A stretch of DNA of 64,000 bases from assembly GCF_002024165.1 (NCBI RefSeq), contig NZ_MWQN01000001.1, positions 2,542,001 to 2,606,000 on the forward strand. Reading direction: 5' to 3'. This document shows, piece by piece, positions 50,196 through 60,323 of this stretch. Within the stretch, counting starts at the first letter, position 1. Each line of letters starts with the position of its first letter. The position numbers and the translations under genes are program-made. The notes below the pieces were generated by a model that did not search any database, had not been told where the DNA came from, and was given only the letters and a program-made list of their open reading frames with translations. Origin of the DNA: Embleya scabrispora (GTDB lineage: Bacteria > Actinomycetota > Actinomycetes > Streptomycetales > Streptomycetaceae).

Positions 50196-53100
50196 TCAGA
50201 CCTCTTCGACGCTGCTCGGCTCGCGCCGCGACAGGTCGATTCCAAGCTCCTCCGCAGCGCGGAAGACGTCCTCGTCGGTGTCGCGCATCTCGATCGACAT
50301 ACCGTCGCTGGAGAGGACCTCCACGTTGAGGCAGAGCGACTGCATCTCCTTGATGAGCACCTTGAAGGACTCGGGGATGCCCGGCTCCGGGATGTTCTCG
50401 CCCTTGACGATCGCCTCGTACACCTTCACGCGGCCGAGGACGTCGTCGGACTTGATGGTCAGCAGTTCCTGGAGGGCGTAGGCGGCACCGTATGCCTCGA
50501 GCGCCCACACCTCCATCTCACCGAAGCGCTGGCCACCGAACTGGGCCTTACCACCCAGCGGCTGCTGGGTGATCATCGAGTAGGGACCGGTCGACCGGGC
50601 GTGCAGCTTGTCGTCGACCAGGTGGTGCAGCTTGAGGATGTACATGTAGCCGACCGAGACCGGGTGCGGGAACGGCTCGCCGGAGCGGCCGTCGTACATC
50701 TTCGCCTTGCCGGTGCCGTCGATCAGCCGGACACCGTCACGGGTCTTGTTGGTCGAGTCGAGGAGACCGGTGATCTCCTCCTCGCGCGCGCCGTCGAAGA
50801 CCGGGGTGGCGACGTTGGTGCCGGGGGCACCCTGGTCGGCCGCGATCGCCCGGAGGCGACCCTTCCAGTCCTCGTCGTCGCCCTCGACGCTCCAGCCGGT
50901 CTTGGCGATCCAGCCGAGGTGCGTCTCCAGGACCTGACCCGGGTTCATCCGGGACGGGACGCCGAGCGGGTTGAGGATGATGTCGACCGGGGTGCCGTCC
51001 TCCAGGAACGGCATGTCCTCGACCGGCAGGATCTTCGAGATGACGCCCTTGTTGCCGTGCCGACCGGCGAGCTTGTCACCGTCGGTGATCTTGCGCTTCT
51101 GCGCGACGTAGACGCGGACCAGCTGGTTCACGCCCGGCGGCAGCTCGTCGCCGGCCTCGCGGTCGAACACGCGCACGCCGATGACCTTGCCGGACTCGCC
51201 GTGCGGGACCTTGAGCGAGGTGTCGCGCACCTCGCGCGCCTTCTCGCCGAAGATCGCGCGGAGCAGGCGCTCCTCCGGGGTCAGCTCGGTCTCGCCCTTG
51301 GGCGTGACCTTGCCGACCAGGATGTCGCCGGGGACGACGTCGGCGCCGATCCGGATGATGCCGCGCTCGTCCAGGTCGGCGAGGACCTCTTCGGAGACGT
51401 TCGGGATGTCCCGGGTGATCTCCTCCGGGCCGAGCTTGGTGTCACGGGCGTCGACCTCGTGCTCCTCGATGTGGATCGAGGAGAGGACGTCGTCCTGCAC
51501 CAGACGCTGCGACAGGATGATCGCGTCTTCGTAGTTGTGGCCCTCCCACGGCATGAACGCCACGAGGAGGTTCTTGCCGAGGGCCATCTCGCCCTCTTCG
51601 GTGCACGGACCGTCGGCCAGCACCTGGCCGGCCTCGACCCGCGCGCCCTCGTCGACGACGACCTTCTGGTTGAAGGACGTGCCCTGGTTGGAGCGCATGA
51701 ACTTCTGCACGCGGTACGTGGTGTACGTCGCGTCGTCGTTCATCACGGTGATGTAGTCGGCCGAGACGTCCTGCACCACGCCGGGCTTCTCGGCGGTGAT
51801 CACGTCGGCGGCGTCGACCGCGGCTCGGTACTCCATGCCGGTGCCCACCAGCGGCGACTCCGCCTTCAGCAGCGGCACCGCCTGGCGCATCATGTTCGAG
51901 CCCATCAGCGCGCGGTTCGCGTCGTCGTGCTCGAGGAACGGGATCATCGCGGTCGCGACCGACACCATCTGGCGCGGCGAGACGTCCATGTAGTCGACTT
52001 CGTCGCCGGGGATGTAGTCGATCTCGCCGCCGCGGCGGCGCACGAGCACACGGGCCTCGGCGAACGAGTCGTCCTCGTTCAGCGGGGCGTTGGCCTGCGC
52101 GATGACGAAGCGGTCCTCTTCGTCGGCCGTCAGGTAGTCGACGCCGTCGGTGACCCGGCCCTCGACGACCTTGCGGTACGGCGTCTCGACGAAGCCGAAC
52201 GCGTTGACCCGGCCGTAGGAGGCGAGCGAGCCGATCAGGCCGATGTTCGGGCCTTCGGGGGTCTCGATCGGGCACATGCGGCCGTAGTGCGACGGGTGCA
52301 CGTCGCGGACCTCGAAGCCGGCCCGCTCACGCGAGAGGCCACCGGGGCCGAGCGCGGACAGACGACGCTTGTGGGTCAGGCCCGACAGCGGGTTCGTCTG
52401 GTCCATGAACTGCGACAGCTGGCTGGTGCCGAAGAACTCCTTGATGGAGGCGACGACCGGCCGGATGTTGATCAGCGTCTGCGGCGTGATCGCCTCGACG
52501 TCCTGGGTGGTCATGCGCTCGCGGACGACGCGCTCCATCCGGGCCAGGCCGGTACGGACCTGGTTTTGGATGAGCTCGCCGACGTTGCGCAGGCGGCGGT
52601 TGCCGAAGTGGTCGATGTCGTCGACCTCGACCACGATCTCCTGGCCCGACGCGCCTTCCATGGCCTCTTCGCCGGCGTGCAGCTTGACCAGGTACTTGAT
52701 GGTCGCGATGACGTCTTCGACGGTCATGACGCCGGCGTCCAGCGCCTGCTCGACCCCGAGCTTCTTGTTCACCTTGTAGCGGCCGACCTTGGCGAGGTCG
52801 TAGCGCTTCGGGTTGAAGTAGAGGTTCTCGAGCAGGGTCTGCGCGGCCTCGCGGGTCGGCGGCTCCCCCGGACGCAGCTTGCGGTAGATGTCGAGCAGCG
52901 CGTCGTCCTGGCCCTGGGTGTGGTCCTTCTCCAGGGTCTGGCGCATCGACTCGTACTGGCCGAACTCCTCCAGGATCTGGGAGTCGGTCCAGCCGAGCGC
53001 CTTGAGCAGCACGGTGACGCTCTGCTTGCGCTTGCGGTCGATGCGGACACCGACGGTGTCGCGCTTGTCGATCTCCAGCTCCAGCCAGGCACCGCGCGAG

Positions 53101-53675
53101 GGAATCACCTTCGCGCTGAAGATGTCCTTGTCGGACGTCTTGTCGACCTGGCTGTCGAAGTAGACACCCGGCGAGCGGACCAGCTGGGACACCACGACAC
53201 GCTCGGTGCCGTTGATGATGAAGGTGCCCTTGTTGGTCATGAGCGGGAAGTCGCCCATGAAGACCGTCTGGCTCTTGATCTCGCCGGTCTCGTTGTTGGT
53301 GAACTCGGCCGTGACGAACAGCGGCGCCGAGTAGGTGAAGTCGCGCTCCTTGCACTCCTCGATGGAGTTCTTCGGAGGTTCGAACCGGTGGTCCCGGAAC
53401 GTCAGGGACATCGAACCGGAGAAGTCCTCGATCGGCGAGATCTCTTCGAAGATCTCTTCGAGTCCGGACTTGGTGGGCACATCCTGTCCGCCCGCGAGGG
53501 CGGCCTCGACCCGTGCCTTCCACGCACTGTTGCCGAGCAGCCAGTCGAAGCTCTCGGTCTGCAACGCGAGAAGGTTCGGAACCTCCAGGGGTTCCCTGAT
53601 CTTGGCGAAGGAGATGCGGAGCGGGGCAGTGGCGGCGCCGGGGTTGGTAGCGGAGGCGGTGCGCGAGGCGGCCAA
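50196..53675 (-). CDS. rpoB: RNA polymerase beta subunit
   Basis: RpoB, 1159 residues, complete. The rifampicin region reads [20 protein letters not shown], with Asp516, His526 and Ser531 (E. coli numbering) wild type but Thr at the usual Asn518. The [12 protein letters not shown] and [31 protein letters not shown] blocks of the active-site region are intact. TTG start, preceded by GGAAGG at good spacing; the same TTG start is common in Streptomyces. The gap to rplL contains its own promoter. Confidence 0.98.
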   Translation of the reverse strand: MAASRTASATNPGAATAPLRISFAKIREPLEVPNLLALQTESFDWLLGNSAWKARVEAALAGGQDVPTKSGLEEIFEEISPIEDFSGSMSLTFRDHRFEPPKNSIEECKERDFTYSAPLFVTAEFTNNETGEIKSQTVFMGDFPLMTNKGTFIINGTERVVVSQLVRSPGVYFDSQVDKTSDKDIFSAKVIPSRGAWLELEIDKRDTVGVRIDRKRKQSVTVLLKALGWTDSQILEEFGQYESMRQTLEKDHTQGQDDALLDIYRKLRPGEPPTREAAQTLLENLYFNPKRYDLAKVGRYKVNKKLGVEQALDAGVMTVEDVIATIKYLVKLHAGEEAMEGASGQEIVVEVDDIDHFGNRRLRNVGELIQNQVRTGLARMERVVRERMTTQDVEAITPQTLINIRPVVASIKEFFGTSQLSQFMDQTNPLSGLTHKRRLSALGPGGLSRERAGFEVRDVHPSHYGRMCPIETPEGPNIGLIGSLASYGRVNAFGFVETPYRKVVEGRVTDGVDYLTADEEDRFVIAQANAPLNEDDSFAEARVLVRRRGGEIDYIPGDEVDYMDVSPRQMVSVATAMIPFLEHDDANRALMGSNMMRQAVPLLKAESPLVGTGMEYRAAVDAADVITAEKPGVVQDVSADYITVMNDDATYTTYRVQKFMRSNQGTSFNQKVVVDEGARVEAGQVLADGPCTEEGEMALGKNLLVAFMPWEGHNYEDAIILSQRLVQDDVLSSIHIEEHEVDARDTKLGPEEITRDIPNVSEEVLADLDERGIIRIGADVVPGDILVGKVTPKGETELTPEERLLRAIFGEKAREVRDTSLKVPHGESGKVIGVRVFDREAGDELPPGVNQLVRVYVAQKRKITDGDKLAGRHGNKGVISKILPVEDMPFLEDGTPVDIILNPLGVPSRMNPGQVLETHLGWIAKTGWSVEGDDEDWKGRLRAIAADQGAPGTNVATPVFDGAREEEITGLLDSTNKTRDGVRLIDGTGKAKMYDGRSGEPFPHPVSVGYMYILKLHHLVDDKLHARSTGPYSMITQQPLGGKAQFGGQRFGEMEVWALEAYGAAYALQELLTIKSDDVLGRVKVYEAIVKGENIPEPGIPESFKVLIKEMQSLCLNVEVLSSDGMSIEMRDTDEDVFRAAEELGIDLSRREPSSVEEV

Positions 53676-53768
53676 GAGGGGTCCTTCCGAGGGCTCGGAC
53701 TCACTATGCGCATACTGGACGGCCCGGGTTCATACACCGGGGTAAGTCAATAGGCAGCGCAAAGGGTC

Positions 53769-53797
53769 AGTGTAGCCACAAGGCACACCGCTGTCCA
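53769..53797 (-). promoter_or_regulatory. rpoBC promoter
   Basis: Minus-strand TGGACA (-35, 53797-53792), exact 17-nt spacer, TACACT (-10, 53774-53769). Predicted start of transcription is roughly 90 nt upstream of rpoB. Confidence 0.7.
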
Positions 53798-54294
53798 GCC
53801 CCTATGAAGGGCCGGTCCACCACCCGGATTCGTGAACCATCCGGCAACCGTGCTTCAGGGGTGCGTCCGAAGAATTGCGCGCCCCGATCCGTTCGTCAAG
53901 GGGTTGCTTTCCCCCTGACAGCCGACGGAACCCTTCCGAGCGCCGAGAAAACCGGACCTCCGTCCCGAACTCGCGGCCTGCGGCGAGAGTCTCGTCACAG
54001 CGGCCGACCGAGTTGGCGAGAAGCCTCGGGAAGCCGCAAAAACACGGTAGACCGCCGGTCCGACAACGCCCGGACGGCGCGCTTCGAACCGGCCGCGCGC
54101 GCCCTGGCGCACGCCCTCGGCGAGGACACGACGACGCTGGTGCGCGGGGGTTCGGCGACTGCTCAGGGTGTTGGGAGTATCACCCTTTCGGGCGAGGCCG
54201 ATCGGGGCGGATCGGGCGCCGCGCGACGCCTTGCGGTGACCCGTCGAAGCCGGCGGACCGGGTGCGGGCGGCCCCGGAATCGGCCCCGGAAAGC

Positions 54295-54330
54295 CCGAAG
54301 GCGACCGCCCTGACGGACGATCGCCTTCGG
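54295..54330 (-). terminator. hairpin after rplL (attenuator)
   Basis: CCGAAGGCGA and TCGCCTTCGG form a perfect 10-bp stem with a 16-nt loop, followed on the minus strand by GCTTTCC, 28 nt after the rplL stop. Partial termination here is the usual way rplJL and rpoBC levels are separated. Confidence 0.65.
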
Positions 54331-54358
54331 TGATGCCGCCCGCGTGGGCGGCGTCTGA

Positions 54359-54742
54359 TTACTTGACCTCGACCGAGGCGCCGGCGCCTTCGAGGGCGGC
54401 CTTCGCCTTCTCGGCGGCCTCCTTCGAGACCTTCTCCAGGAGCGCCTTGGGGGCGGAGTCCACGAGGTCCTTGGCCTCCTTCAGGCCGAGGCTCGTGAGC
54501 GCGCGCACCTCCTTGATGACCTGGATCTTCTTGTCGCCGGCACCCGTGAGGATGACGTCGAACTCGTCCTGCTCCTCGACGGCCTCGGCAGCGGCGCCGC
54601 CGCCGGCGGGGCCGGCGATGACGGCGGCCGGGGCGGCGGCCTTGACGTCGAAGGTCTCCTCGAACAGCTTCACGAAGTCCGCGAGCTGGATGAGGGGCAT
54701 GGCCTTGAACTCTTCGATGAGCTCTTCGTGGGTGAGCGCCAT
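54359..54742 (-). CDS. rplL: 50S ribosomal protein L7/L12
   Basis: L7/L12, 127 residues, the stalk protein that recruits GTPase factors. N-terminal dimer domain [29 protein letters not shown], Ala/Gly hinge around residues 35-52, and the C-terminal domain [36 protein letters not shown]. Follows rplJ after 93 bp. Confidence 0.98.
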   Translation of the reverse strand: MALTHEELIEEFKAMPLIQLADFVKLFEETFDVKAAAPAAVIAGPAGGGAAAEAVEEQDEFDVILTGAGDKKIQVIKEVRALTSLGLKEAKDLVDSAPKALLEKVSKEAAEKAKAALEGAGASVEVK

Positions 54743-54835
54743 GGTCGGCGATCCTTCCTGATCATTCGGCTGGTGCCGGGTGGTGTGGATGGGCGGGGGC
54801 GCTGCCCCCGGCGACCGTGGGTCGCGACTGCCGAA

Positions 54836-55399
54836 CTACTCGGCGGTCTCGGCCTCGGCGGCGGGAGCCGGCTCGCCGGCACCGCCCTGCTCGACCTTCG
54901 CCCGGAGCGCGTCCGCGGTGCGGGCGAACTGGGTGAGCGGGGCCTGGAAGGTCGCCGCGGCCTTGGCCAGGGAACCCTGCATGGCACCCGCCAGCTTGGC
55001 GAGCAGCACCTCGCGGGACTCAAGGTCCGCGAGCTTCTTGATCTCGTCGGCGCTGAGCGCCTTGCCCTCAAGGACGCCGCCCTTGATGACGAGAAGGGGG
55101 TTCGCCTTGGCGAAGTCACGCAGGCTCTTCGCGGCCTCCACGGGGTCACCCGTGACGAACGCGATCGCGGACGGGCCCTCGAGGAGCTCGTCCAGCTGAT
55201 CGATGCCCGCCTCGTTGGCGGCGATCTTGGTCAGCGTGTTCTTCACCACGGCGTACTGCGCGTTCTCACCGAGCGAACGACGCAGCTCCTTGAGCTGCGC
55301 GACGGTGAGCCCGCGGTACTCGGTCAGCACTGCGGCGTTCGAGTCACGGAACTGGTCCGTGAGCTCGGCGACCGCGGCCGCCTTGTCGGGCCTCGCCAT
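54836..55399 (-). CDS. rplJ: 50S ribosomal protein L10
   Basis: L10, 187 residues, the base of the stalk; with L12 it autoregulates its operon through a leader [46 protein letters not shown] and [14 protein letters not shown] are typical, with an Ala/Glu-rich tail. ATG after GGAGG. Its 5' region contains an L10-leader-like element. Confidence 0.98.
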   Translation of the reverse strand: MARPDKAAAVAELTDQFRDSNAAVLTEYRGLTVAQLKELRRSLGENAQYAVVKNTLTKIAANEAGIDQLDELLEGPSAIAFVTGDPVEAAKSLRDFAKANPLLVIKGGVLEGKALSADEIKKLADLESREVLLAKLAGAMQGSLAKAAATFQAPLTQFARTADALRAKVEQGGAGEPAPAAEAETAE

Positions 55400-55501
55400 A
55401 GGGCTGGCCTCCTTCCGCGATGCGATTGCCGGTCGACCGTGGCGGTCGACCTATGCCGGATGAATTCGCCGGTCCGCGGGGCGGAAGGGGTCCATACACA
55501 C

Positions 55502-55533
55502 GAAAAACGCCCCGGCGCAGGCGCACGGGGCGT
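55502..55533 (-). terminator. intrinsic-terminator-like hairpin in the rplJ leader
   Basis: ACGCCCCG and CGGGGCGT form an 8-bp stem, with a second small TGCGC/GCGC pairing in the loop, followed on the minus strand by a run of T (GTTTTTCG). It lies inside the presumed rplJ leader, so it may act as an attenuator. Confidence 0.6.
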
Positions 55534-55574
55534 ACATCCTCGATTCACACGGCATCCGTATGTATCGGGGGTAA

Positions 55575-55680
55575 CGTCTCACGTTCACACCTGCGCAGGC
55601 CGTCCGCGATGCGGAACCTTCGTTTGTCGACCCGCCTTGCGGCACGACGACAACGACCGACGGTCTTTGGCTTGGGGTAA
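55575..55680 (-). ncRNA. L10 leader-like regulatory RNA
   Basis: The minus strand carries CCAAAGACCGTCGGTCG, GCAAGGCGGGTCGACAAACG and GGCCTGCGCAGGTGTGAACG, which resemble the pattern I know from actinobacterial L10 leaders, where L10(L12)4 binds the rplJ message. Recognition is by eye; boundaries are approximate. Confidence 0.55.
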
Positions 55681-55709
55681 AGGTACGCGACGGCACTCGT
55701 TCGGAGCAA
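55680..55709 (-). promoter_or_regulatory. candidate rplJL promoter
   Basis: Minus-strand TTGCTC (-35, 55709-55704), 18-nt spacer, TACCTT (-10, 55685-55680), directly upstream of the leader RNA. Confidence 0.45.
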
Positions 55710-55776
55710 ATCGGTTCCGTCGGGCGGCCGGCGCGGGCTTCGCCGGCGCCCGGGCGTGGGCGGGGCCGGACGTGCC

Positions 55777-55810
55777 GAGGCCCGGCACACCGTGCGGGGT
55801 GCCGGGCCTC
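55777..55810 (-). terminator. rplKA terminator
   Basis: GAGGCCCGGCAC and GTGCCGGGCCTC form a perfect 12-bp stem with a 10-nt loop, 18 nt after the rplA stop. No T run. Confidence 0.75.
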
Positions 55811-55828
55811 GTTCGCGTGCGGGGCGGA

Positions 55829-56545
55829 TCAGACCGCCTCTTCCTCCACCAGGAGGTTGCGGGTGCGGTTGGGGTCGACCTGGATGCCGGGGCCCATCGT
55901 GGTCGAGACGCCGACCTTCTTGATGTAGCGGCCCTTGGCGGCCGACGGCTTCGCGCGGAGCACCTCTTCGAGGGCGGCGGCGTAGTTCTCGACGAGCTGG
56001 GCGTCGTCGAACGTCGTCTTGCCGATGATGAAGTGCAGGTTCGAGTGCTTGTCGACGCGGAACTCGATCTTGCCGCCCTTGATCTCGTTCACGGCCTTCG
56101 CCACGTCGGGCGTGACCGTGCCGGTCTTCGGGTTGGGCATCAGACCACGCGGGCCGAGCACGCGGCCCAGGCGGCCGACCTTGCCCATGAGGTCCGGGGT
56201 GGCGACGACGGCGTCGAAGTCGAGCCGACCCTTGGCGACCTCGTCGATGAGCTCGTCGGAGCCGACGATGTCGGCGCCGGCGGCCTTGGCAGCCTCGGCA
56301 CGGTCACCGGTCGCGAAGACCAGGACCCGGGCGGTCTTGCCGGTGCCGTGCGGGAGGATGACCGTGCTGCGGACCATCTGGTCGGCCTTGCGCGGGTCGA
56401 CGCCCAGGCGCATGGCCACCTCGACGGTGCCGGCGAACTTGGTGGGCGAGGTCTCCTTGGCCAGACGAACGGCCTCGAGCGGCGAGTAGAGGCGCTCGTG
56501 GTCGATCTTGGTGTCGGCCTCGCGGTAGGACTTGCTGCGCTTCAC
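55829..56545 (-). CDS. rplA: 50S ribosomal protein L1
   Basis: L1, 238 residues, moves the E-site stalk and in many bacteria represses rpl[72 protein letters not shown] is the N-terminal domain; [39 protein letters not shown] follows. It lies 133 bp after rplK. Confidence 0.98.
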   Translation of the reverse strand: MKRSKSYREADTKIDHERLYSPLEAVRLAKETSPTKFAGTVEVAMRLGVDPRKADQMVRSTVILPHGTGKTARVLVFATGDRAEAAKAAGADIVGSDELIDEVAKGRLDFDAVVATPDLMGKVGRLGRVLGPRGLMPNPKTGTVTPDVAKAVNEIKGGKIEFRVDKHSNLHFIIGKTTFDDAQLVENYAAALEEVLRAKPSAAKGRYIKKVGVSTTMGPGIQVDPNRTRNLLVEEEAV

Positions 56546-56678
56546 TGAAAGCTCCTGGAATTCTGAAAGGAGTTGTGGTGGGAGCGGGTCGCGCGGACCC
56601 TTCCACTCCGCGAGCCGGTGGGCGTACGCACACCTTCTCGCGCTGTTTCGGTACTGCCGGAGTGCTGCGGGGGCTGGA

Positions 56679-57113
56679 TCAGCCCTCGACCGTGATGCCC
56701 ATCGAACGCGCGGTGCCGGAGATGATCTTCTCGGCGGCGTCGAGGTCGTTGGCGTTCAGGTCGGCCATCTTGGTCTGCGCGATGCCGCGGACCTGCTCGC
56801 GAGAGATCTTCGCGACCTTGGTCTTGTGCGGCTCGCCCGAGCCCTTCTCAACACCGGCGGCCTTGAGGATCAGGCGCGCGGCCGGCGGCGTCTTCGTCAC
56901 GAAGGTGAAGGAGCGGTCTTCGTAGACCGAGATCTCCACCGGGACGATGTCGCCACGCTGCGACTCGGTCGCCGCGTTGTAGGCCTTGCAGAACTCCATG
57001 ATGTTGACGCCGTGCTGACCCAGCGCGGGGCCGACCGGCGGGGCCGGCGTGGCTGCGCCGGCCTTGATCTGCAGCTTGATGATCGCTGACAGCTTCTTCT
57101 TCTTGGGAGGCAT
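56679..57113 (-). CDS. rplK: 50S ribosomal protein L11
   Basis: L11, 144 residues, of the GTPase-associated centre, target of thiostrepton together with 23S r[52 protein letters not shown] with the proline-rich N-terminal domain is standard. RNA-binding C-terminal domain ends SMGITVEG. Followed by rplA. Confidence 0.98.
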   Translation of the reverse strand: MPPKKKKLSAIIKLQIKAGAATPAPPVGPALGQHGVNIMEFCKAYNAATESQRGDIVPVEISVYEDRSFTFVTKTPPAARLILKAAGVEKGSGEPHKTKVAKISREQVRGIAQTKMADLNANDLDAAEKIISGTARSMGITVEG

Positions 57114-57248
57114 TTTTCCGGGTCCTTCGACGAGATGTACGTCCCGATCACCACGCGGAGCGCGGACGTGTTCGGGCCCGCCACGCGGTGCGGCGCCCAC
57201 TCAACGATAACCACCGTTGTGAGGGCGCCTTGTCCACCACCCGGATGC

Positions 57249-57268
57249 GGCCCCGGCGAACCGGGGCC
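57249..57268 (-). terminator. hairpin after nusG
   Basis: GGCCCCGG-CGAA-CCGGGGCC, a perfect 8-bp stem with a stable tetraloop, 16 nt after the nusG stop. Confidence 0.6.
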
Positions 57269-57284
57269 CCACCAGGGGGAAGTA

Positions 57285-58136
57285 TCAGTTCTTCTGGATC
57301 TGGTTGAACGAGAGCTCGACCGGCGTCTCGCGCCCGAAGATCTCCACCAGGCCCTTGACCTTCTGCGAGTCGGCGTTGATCTCGTTGATCGTCGCCTGCA
57401 GCGTCGCGAAGGGGCCGTCGATGACGGTGACCGAGTCGCCGACCTCGAAGTCGAGCACCTTGACCTCGGTGGTGCTCTTGGCGCCGCTGCCGCCGCCGGT
57501 CGCCTTCTCCTCCTCGGGGGCGAGGATCTTGACGACCTCGTCGAGGGTGAGCGGGAAGGGCTCGTGCGCGTTGCCGACGAAGCCGGTGACACCGGGGGTG
57601 TTCCGCACGGCGCCCCACGACTCGTTGGTCAGGTCCATCCGGACCAGCACGTAGCCGGGGAACTTGTTGCGCTTGACGGTCTTGCGCTGACCGTTCTTGA
57701 TCTCGACGACCTCTTCCTGCGGCACCTCGACCTGGAAGATGTAGTCCTCCATGTTGAGCGAGGTGGTGCGGGACTCGAGGTTGGCCTTCACCCGGTTCTC
57801 GTAGCCGGCGTACGAGTGGATGACGTACCACTCGCCCGGGGCGCGACGGAGGACTTCCTTGAAGTCCTCGACGGGGTCGCCCTCGGGGGCGTCCTCGGCT
57901 GCCTCGGGCTCGTCGGCGAAGTCGTCGTCGTCTTCGTCGTCGGCGAACTCGGCTTCCGCGCCCTCGGCGTCGTCCTCGCCGGCCTCGGCGTCTTCCACGT
58001 CGTCATCGGTGGAGACGGCCGGGGCCTCGGCCGCGTCCTCGAGGGCGATGTCCTCGAGAGCCGCGGCCTCCGCCTGCTCCGACAGGGTCCCCGTCTCATC
58101 GGCGGAGTTGTCGGCGGACAGGTTCGGGTCAGACAC
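57285..58136 (-). CDS. nusG: transcription termination/antitermination factor NusG
   Basis: NusG, 283 residues, links RNA polymerase with Rho or the ribosome. Residues 1-95 are a very acidic extension ([20 protein letters not shown]) usual in Streptomyces. The NGN domain ([50 protein letters not shown]) and the C-terminal KOW domain ([25 protein letters not shown]) are complete. GTG start; secE lies 65 bp upstream. Confidence 0.97.
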   Translation of the reverse strand: MSDPNLSADNSADETGTLSEQAEAAALEDIALEDAAEAPAVSTDDDVEDAEAGEDDAEGAEAEFADDEDDDDFADEPEAAEDAPEGDPVEDFKEVLRRAPGEWYVIHSYAGYENRVKANLESRTTSLNMEDYIFQVEVPQEEVVEIKNGQRKTVKRNKFPGYVLVRMDLTNESWGAVRNTPGVTGFVGNAHEPFPLTLDEVVKILAPEEEKATGGGSGAKSTTEVKVLDFEVGDSVTVIDGPFATLQATINEINADSQKVKGLVEIFGRETPVELSFNQIQKN

Positions 58137-58201
58137 GTTGGGTGCTTCTTCCTGGCTGGGGGTCGAACGGTCGTTGCAGGCGCGCTGCGAGGGAACGGGG
58201 C

Positions 58202-58528
58202 TCAGCCGAAGACGGCGAGCGCGGCCTTCGCGAAGGCGAGGTCGAGTCCGTAGACGATTCCGATGATCATCAGACAGAACACGATGACCACGGTGGTGTA
58301 CGTGCTCAGCTCGTTGCGGGTCGGCCAGACGACCTTGCGCAGCTCGGCAATGATCTGCCGGTAGAAGAGAGCCGCCCGCGCGAACAGGTTTTTCTTCTTC
58401 TGCTCCGGCTTGCCCGAGGAGCCCTTCGGGCGATTCGCCCGGCGACCGCCGGGGGGCACGTCGTCGGAGCCGTGGCCATCAGAGCTGCTGTGCTCAGGCG
58501 TAGCCGTGGAGCCGTGGGCCTCCGTCAA
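58202..58528 (-). CDS. secE: preprotein translocase subunit SecE
   Basis: SecE, 108 residues, clamps SecY. A Ser/Gly/Lys-rich cytoplasmic N-terminus precedes the conserved amphipathic helix [42 protein letters not shown] with one membrane helix. I chose the TTG (MTEAHGS) because GAGGA precedes it and Streptomyces SecE begins alike; an upstream GTG would add 12 residues without a ribosome-binding site. Confidence 0.95.
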   Translation of the reverse strand: MTEAHGSTATPEHSSSDGHGSDDVPPGGRRANRPKGSSGKPEQKKKNLFARAALFYRQIIAELRKVVWPTRNELSTYTTVVIVFCLMIIGIVYGLDLAFAKAALAVFG

Positions 58529-58647
58529 CTCGTCCTCACCTGATCCGGTCCGACCGTGGATCACCGACGGGGTTGTCGGCGCCGACAGTTTGCGCTGACT
58601 GCGTGCACGTCACGGTCGATCCGAGGATCGACCGCTGTCGCACATCG

Positions 58648-58720
58648 CAGGGCACGAGGGACTTGAACCCCCAACCCCCGGTTTTGGAGACCGGTGCTCT
58701 GCCAATTGAGCTAGTGCCCT
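58648..58720 (-). tRNA. tRNA-Trp (CCA anticodon)
   Basis: 73-nt cloverleaf: acceptor AGGGCAC/GTGCCCT, D arm TAGCTCAATTGGCAGAGCA, anticodon stem CCGGT/ACCGG with loop CTCCAAA giving anticodon CCA, and T arm with GGTTCAAGTCC. The 3' CCA is not encoded. The tRNA-Trp-secE-nusG linkage is conserved in actinobacteria. Confidence 0.97.
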
Positions 58721-58733
58721 TCGTTTGGTCATC

Positions 58734-58739
58734 AACCTA
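58734..58739 (-). promoter_or_regulatory. candidate -10 box for tRNA-Trp
   Basis: TAGGTT on the minus strand, 13 nt upstream of the mature tRNA-Trp 5' end. A weak TTCTCG lies about 16 nt further upstream. Confidence 0.4.
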
Positions 58740-58926
58740 GCGGAGTCACCGGCCCGAGAACACAGGATTTCGGGCGCGGCAGCACACAGGTTGGGACCGC
58801 CAAGCGTCGAGTGTACGGGGTCGGGTGCGTCAGGTCGAACCCGTGCCGCGACGGTACTCGGTTCGGGTGCCCCCGCGGCGCGGAAACGGCGTGCTCTCGG
58901 TGGGGGCGGATGCGACGATGGCCGGC

Positions 58927-60186
58927 ATGACGGCTTCCACCCCAGGCTCTTCGTCCGTGCCCGCGTCCGGGTCCGGGTCCGCCGCCGGGCGACGGGTCTC
59001 GGCCCGCGTCGGCGCCATCGCCGAGTCCGCGACGCTCGCGGTCGACGCCAAGGCGAAGGCGCTCAAGGCCGCCGGGCGTCCCGTGGTCGGCTTCGGCGCC
59101 GGCGAGCCGGACTTCCCGACGCCGGACTACATAGTGGACGCGGCGGTCGCGGCCTGCCGCGAACCACGCTTCCACCGCTACACCCCGGCCGGCGGGCTGC
59201 CGGAGTTGAAGGCGGCGATCGTGGCCAAGACGCTGCGCGACTCGGGGTTGGTCGTGGATCCGGCGCAGGTCCTGGTCACCAACGGCGGCAAGCAGGCCAT
59301 CTACGAGGCCTTCGCGGCTCTGCTCGACCCGGGCGACGAGGTGTTGGTGCCGGCGCCGTACTGGACCACCTACCCCGAGTCGATCAAGCTCGCGGGCGGC
59401 GTCCCGGTGGACGTGGTCGCCGACGAGAGCACCGGCTACCTGGTGTCGGTCGAGCAGTTGGAGGCGGCCCGTACCGAGCGCACCAAGGTGCTGGTGTTCG
59501 TCTCGCCGTCGAACCCGACCGGCGCGGTGTACTCGCGGGCGCAGACCGAGGCGATCGGGCGTTGGGCGGTCGAGCACGGCTTGTGGGTGCTGACCGACGA
59601 GATCTACGAACACCTGGTCTACGACGACGCCGAGTTCGTCTCGATGCCGGTGGTGGTGCCGGAACTGGCGGACCGCTGCGTGATCGTCAACGGGGTGGCC
59701 AAGACCTACGCGATGACCGGGTGGCGGGTCGGGTGGATCATCGGCCCCCGGGACGTGGTGGCGGCCGCGGCGAACCTGCAGTCGCACGCCACCTCCAACG
59801 TCTGCAACGTCGCCCAGGCTGCCGCCCTGGCCGCGCTGAACGGCGATCTGTCGGCGGTGGACACGATGAGGGCGGCGTTCGACCGGCGCCGGCGCACCAT
59901 CGTGCGGATGCTGAACGAGATCCCGGGCGTCGAGTGCCCCGAGCCCAAGGGCGCCTTCTACGCCTATCCGTCGGTGAAGGGGGTGCTCGGCCGGGAGATC
60001 CGGGGCGCGCGTCCCGCGACCTCGGCGGAGTTGGCGGGGCTGATCCTGGACGAGGTCGAGGTGGCGGTGGTGCCGGGCGAGGCCTTCGGCACTCCGGGCT
60101 ACCTGCGCCTGTCGTACGCGCTCGGCGACGAGGACCTGGTCGAGGGCGTGCGCCGGATCGCGGAACTGCTGGCCGAGGCGAAGTAG
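58927..60186 (+). CDS. aspC: PLP-dependent aspartate-type aminotransferase
   Basis: A class I/II aminotransferase of 419 residues, probably aspartate aminotransferase (AAT subgroup Igamma) linking oxaloacetate, glutamate and aspartate. PLP-site features are [11 protein letters not shown], the [12 protein letters not shown] aspartate-tyrosine, and the Schiff-base lysine in [18 protein letters not shown]; the substrate-carboxylate arginine is in [13 protein letters not shown]. The N-terminus has a Ser/Gly-rich extension before [11 protein letters not shown] chose the ATG 7 nt after GACGAT (leaderless spacing); another ATG lies 9 bp upstream. Next to secE/tRNA-Trp as in Streptomyces. Confidence 0.93.
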   Translation: MTASTPGSSSVPASGSGSAAGRRVSARVGAIAESATLAVDAKAKALKAAGRPVVGFGAGEPDFPTPDYIVDAAVAACREPRFHRYTPAGGLPELKAAIVAKTLRDSGLVVDPAQVLVTNGGKQAIYEAFAALLDPGDEVLVPAPYWTTYPESIKLAGGVPVDVVADESTGYLVSVEQLEAARTERTKVLVFVSPSNPTGAVYSRAQTEAIGRWAVEHGLWVLTDEIYEHLVYDDAEFVSMPVVVPELADRCVIVNGVAKTYAMTGWRVGWIIGPRDVVAAAANLQSHATSNVCNVAQAAALAALNGDLSAVDTMRAAFDRRRRTIVRMLNEIPGVECPEPKGAFYAYPSVKGVLGREIRGARPATSAELAGLILDEVEVAVVPGEAFGTPGYLRLSYALGDEDLVEGVRRIAELLAEAK

Positions 60187-60195
60187 CCGCCCGTC

Positions 60196-60240
60196 GTCGT
60201 TCAGGTCGTCGCCGTCGTTCAGGTCGTCGTTCATGTCGTC
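60196..60240. repeat. three copies of a 15-bp GTCGTTCAGGTCGTC repeat
   Basis: GTCGTTCAGGTCGTC occurs twice and GTCGTTCATGTCGTC once, overlapping, between the aminotransferase and deaminase genes. Low-complexity; no function evident. Confidence 0.7.
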
Positions 60241-60323
60241 GCCGCCGAAGTTTCCGCTCTCCTTCAGGGGGATCATCGGCGGTACCCCTCACGCGTGCGG
60301 GGCCGGTGGTCCATGATCTGTGG

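Larger units (their letters stand above)
53676..54358. other. rplL-rpoB intergenic region
   Basis: 683 bp without a convincing gene. It carries an attenuator-type hairpin directly after rplL and a good promoter about 95 nt before rpoB. The sequence between them shows no recognisable feature. Confidence 0.7.
55400..55828. other. rplJ leader and rplA downstream region
   Basis: 429 bp without a gene. In minus-strand order: the rplA terminator, a candidate promoter, an L10-leader-like RNA, and a hairpin with a T5 tract about 100 nt before rplJ. Confidence 0.7.

Noticed and set aside
53676-54358. A small gene between rplL and rpoB
   Set aside because: Open frames are short, overlap on both strands and lack a ribosome-binding site; the region contains the attenuator and the rpoB promoter.
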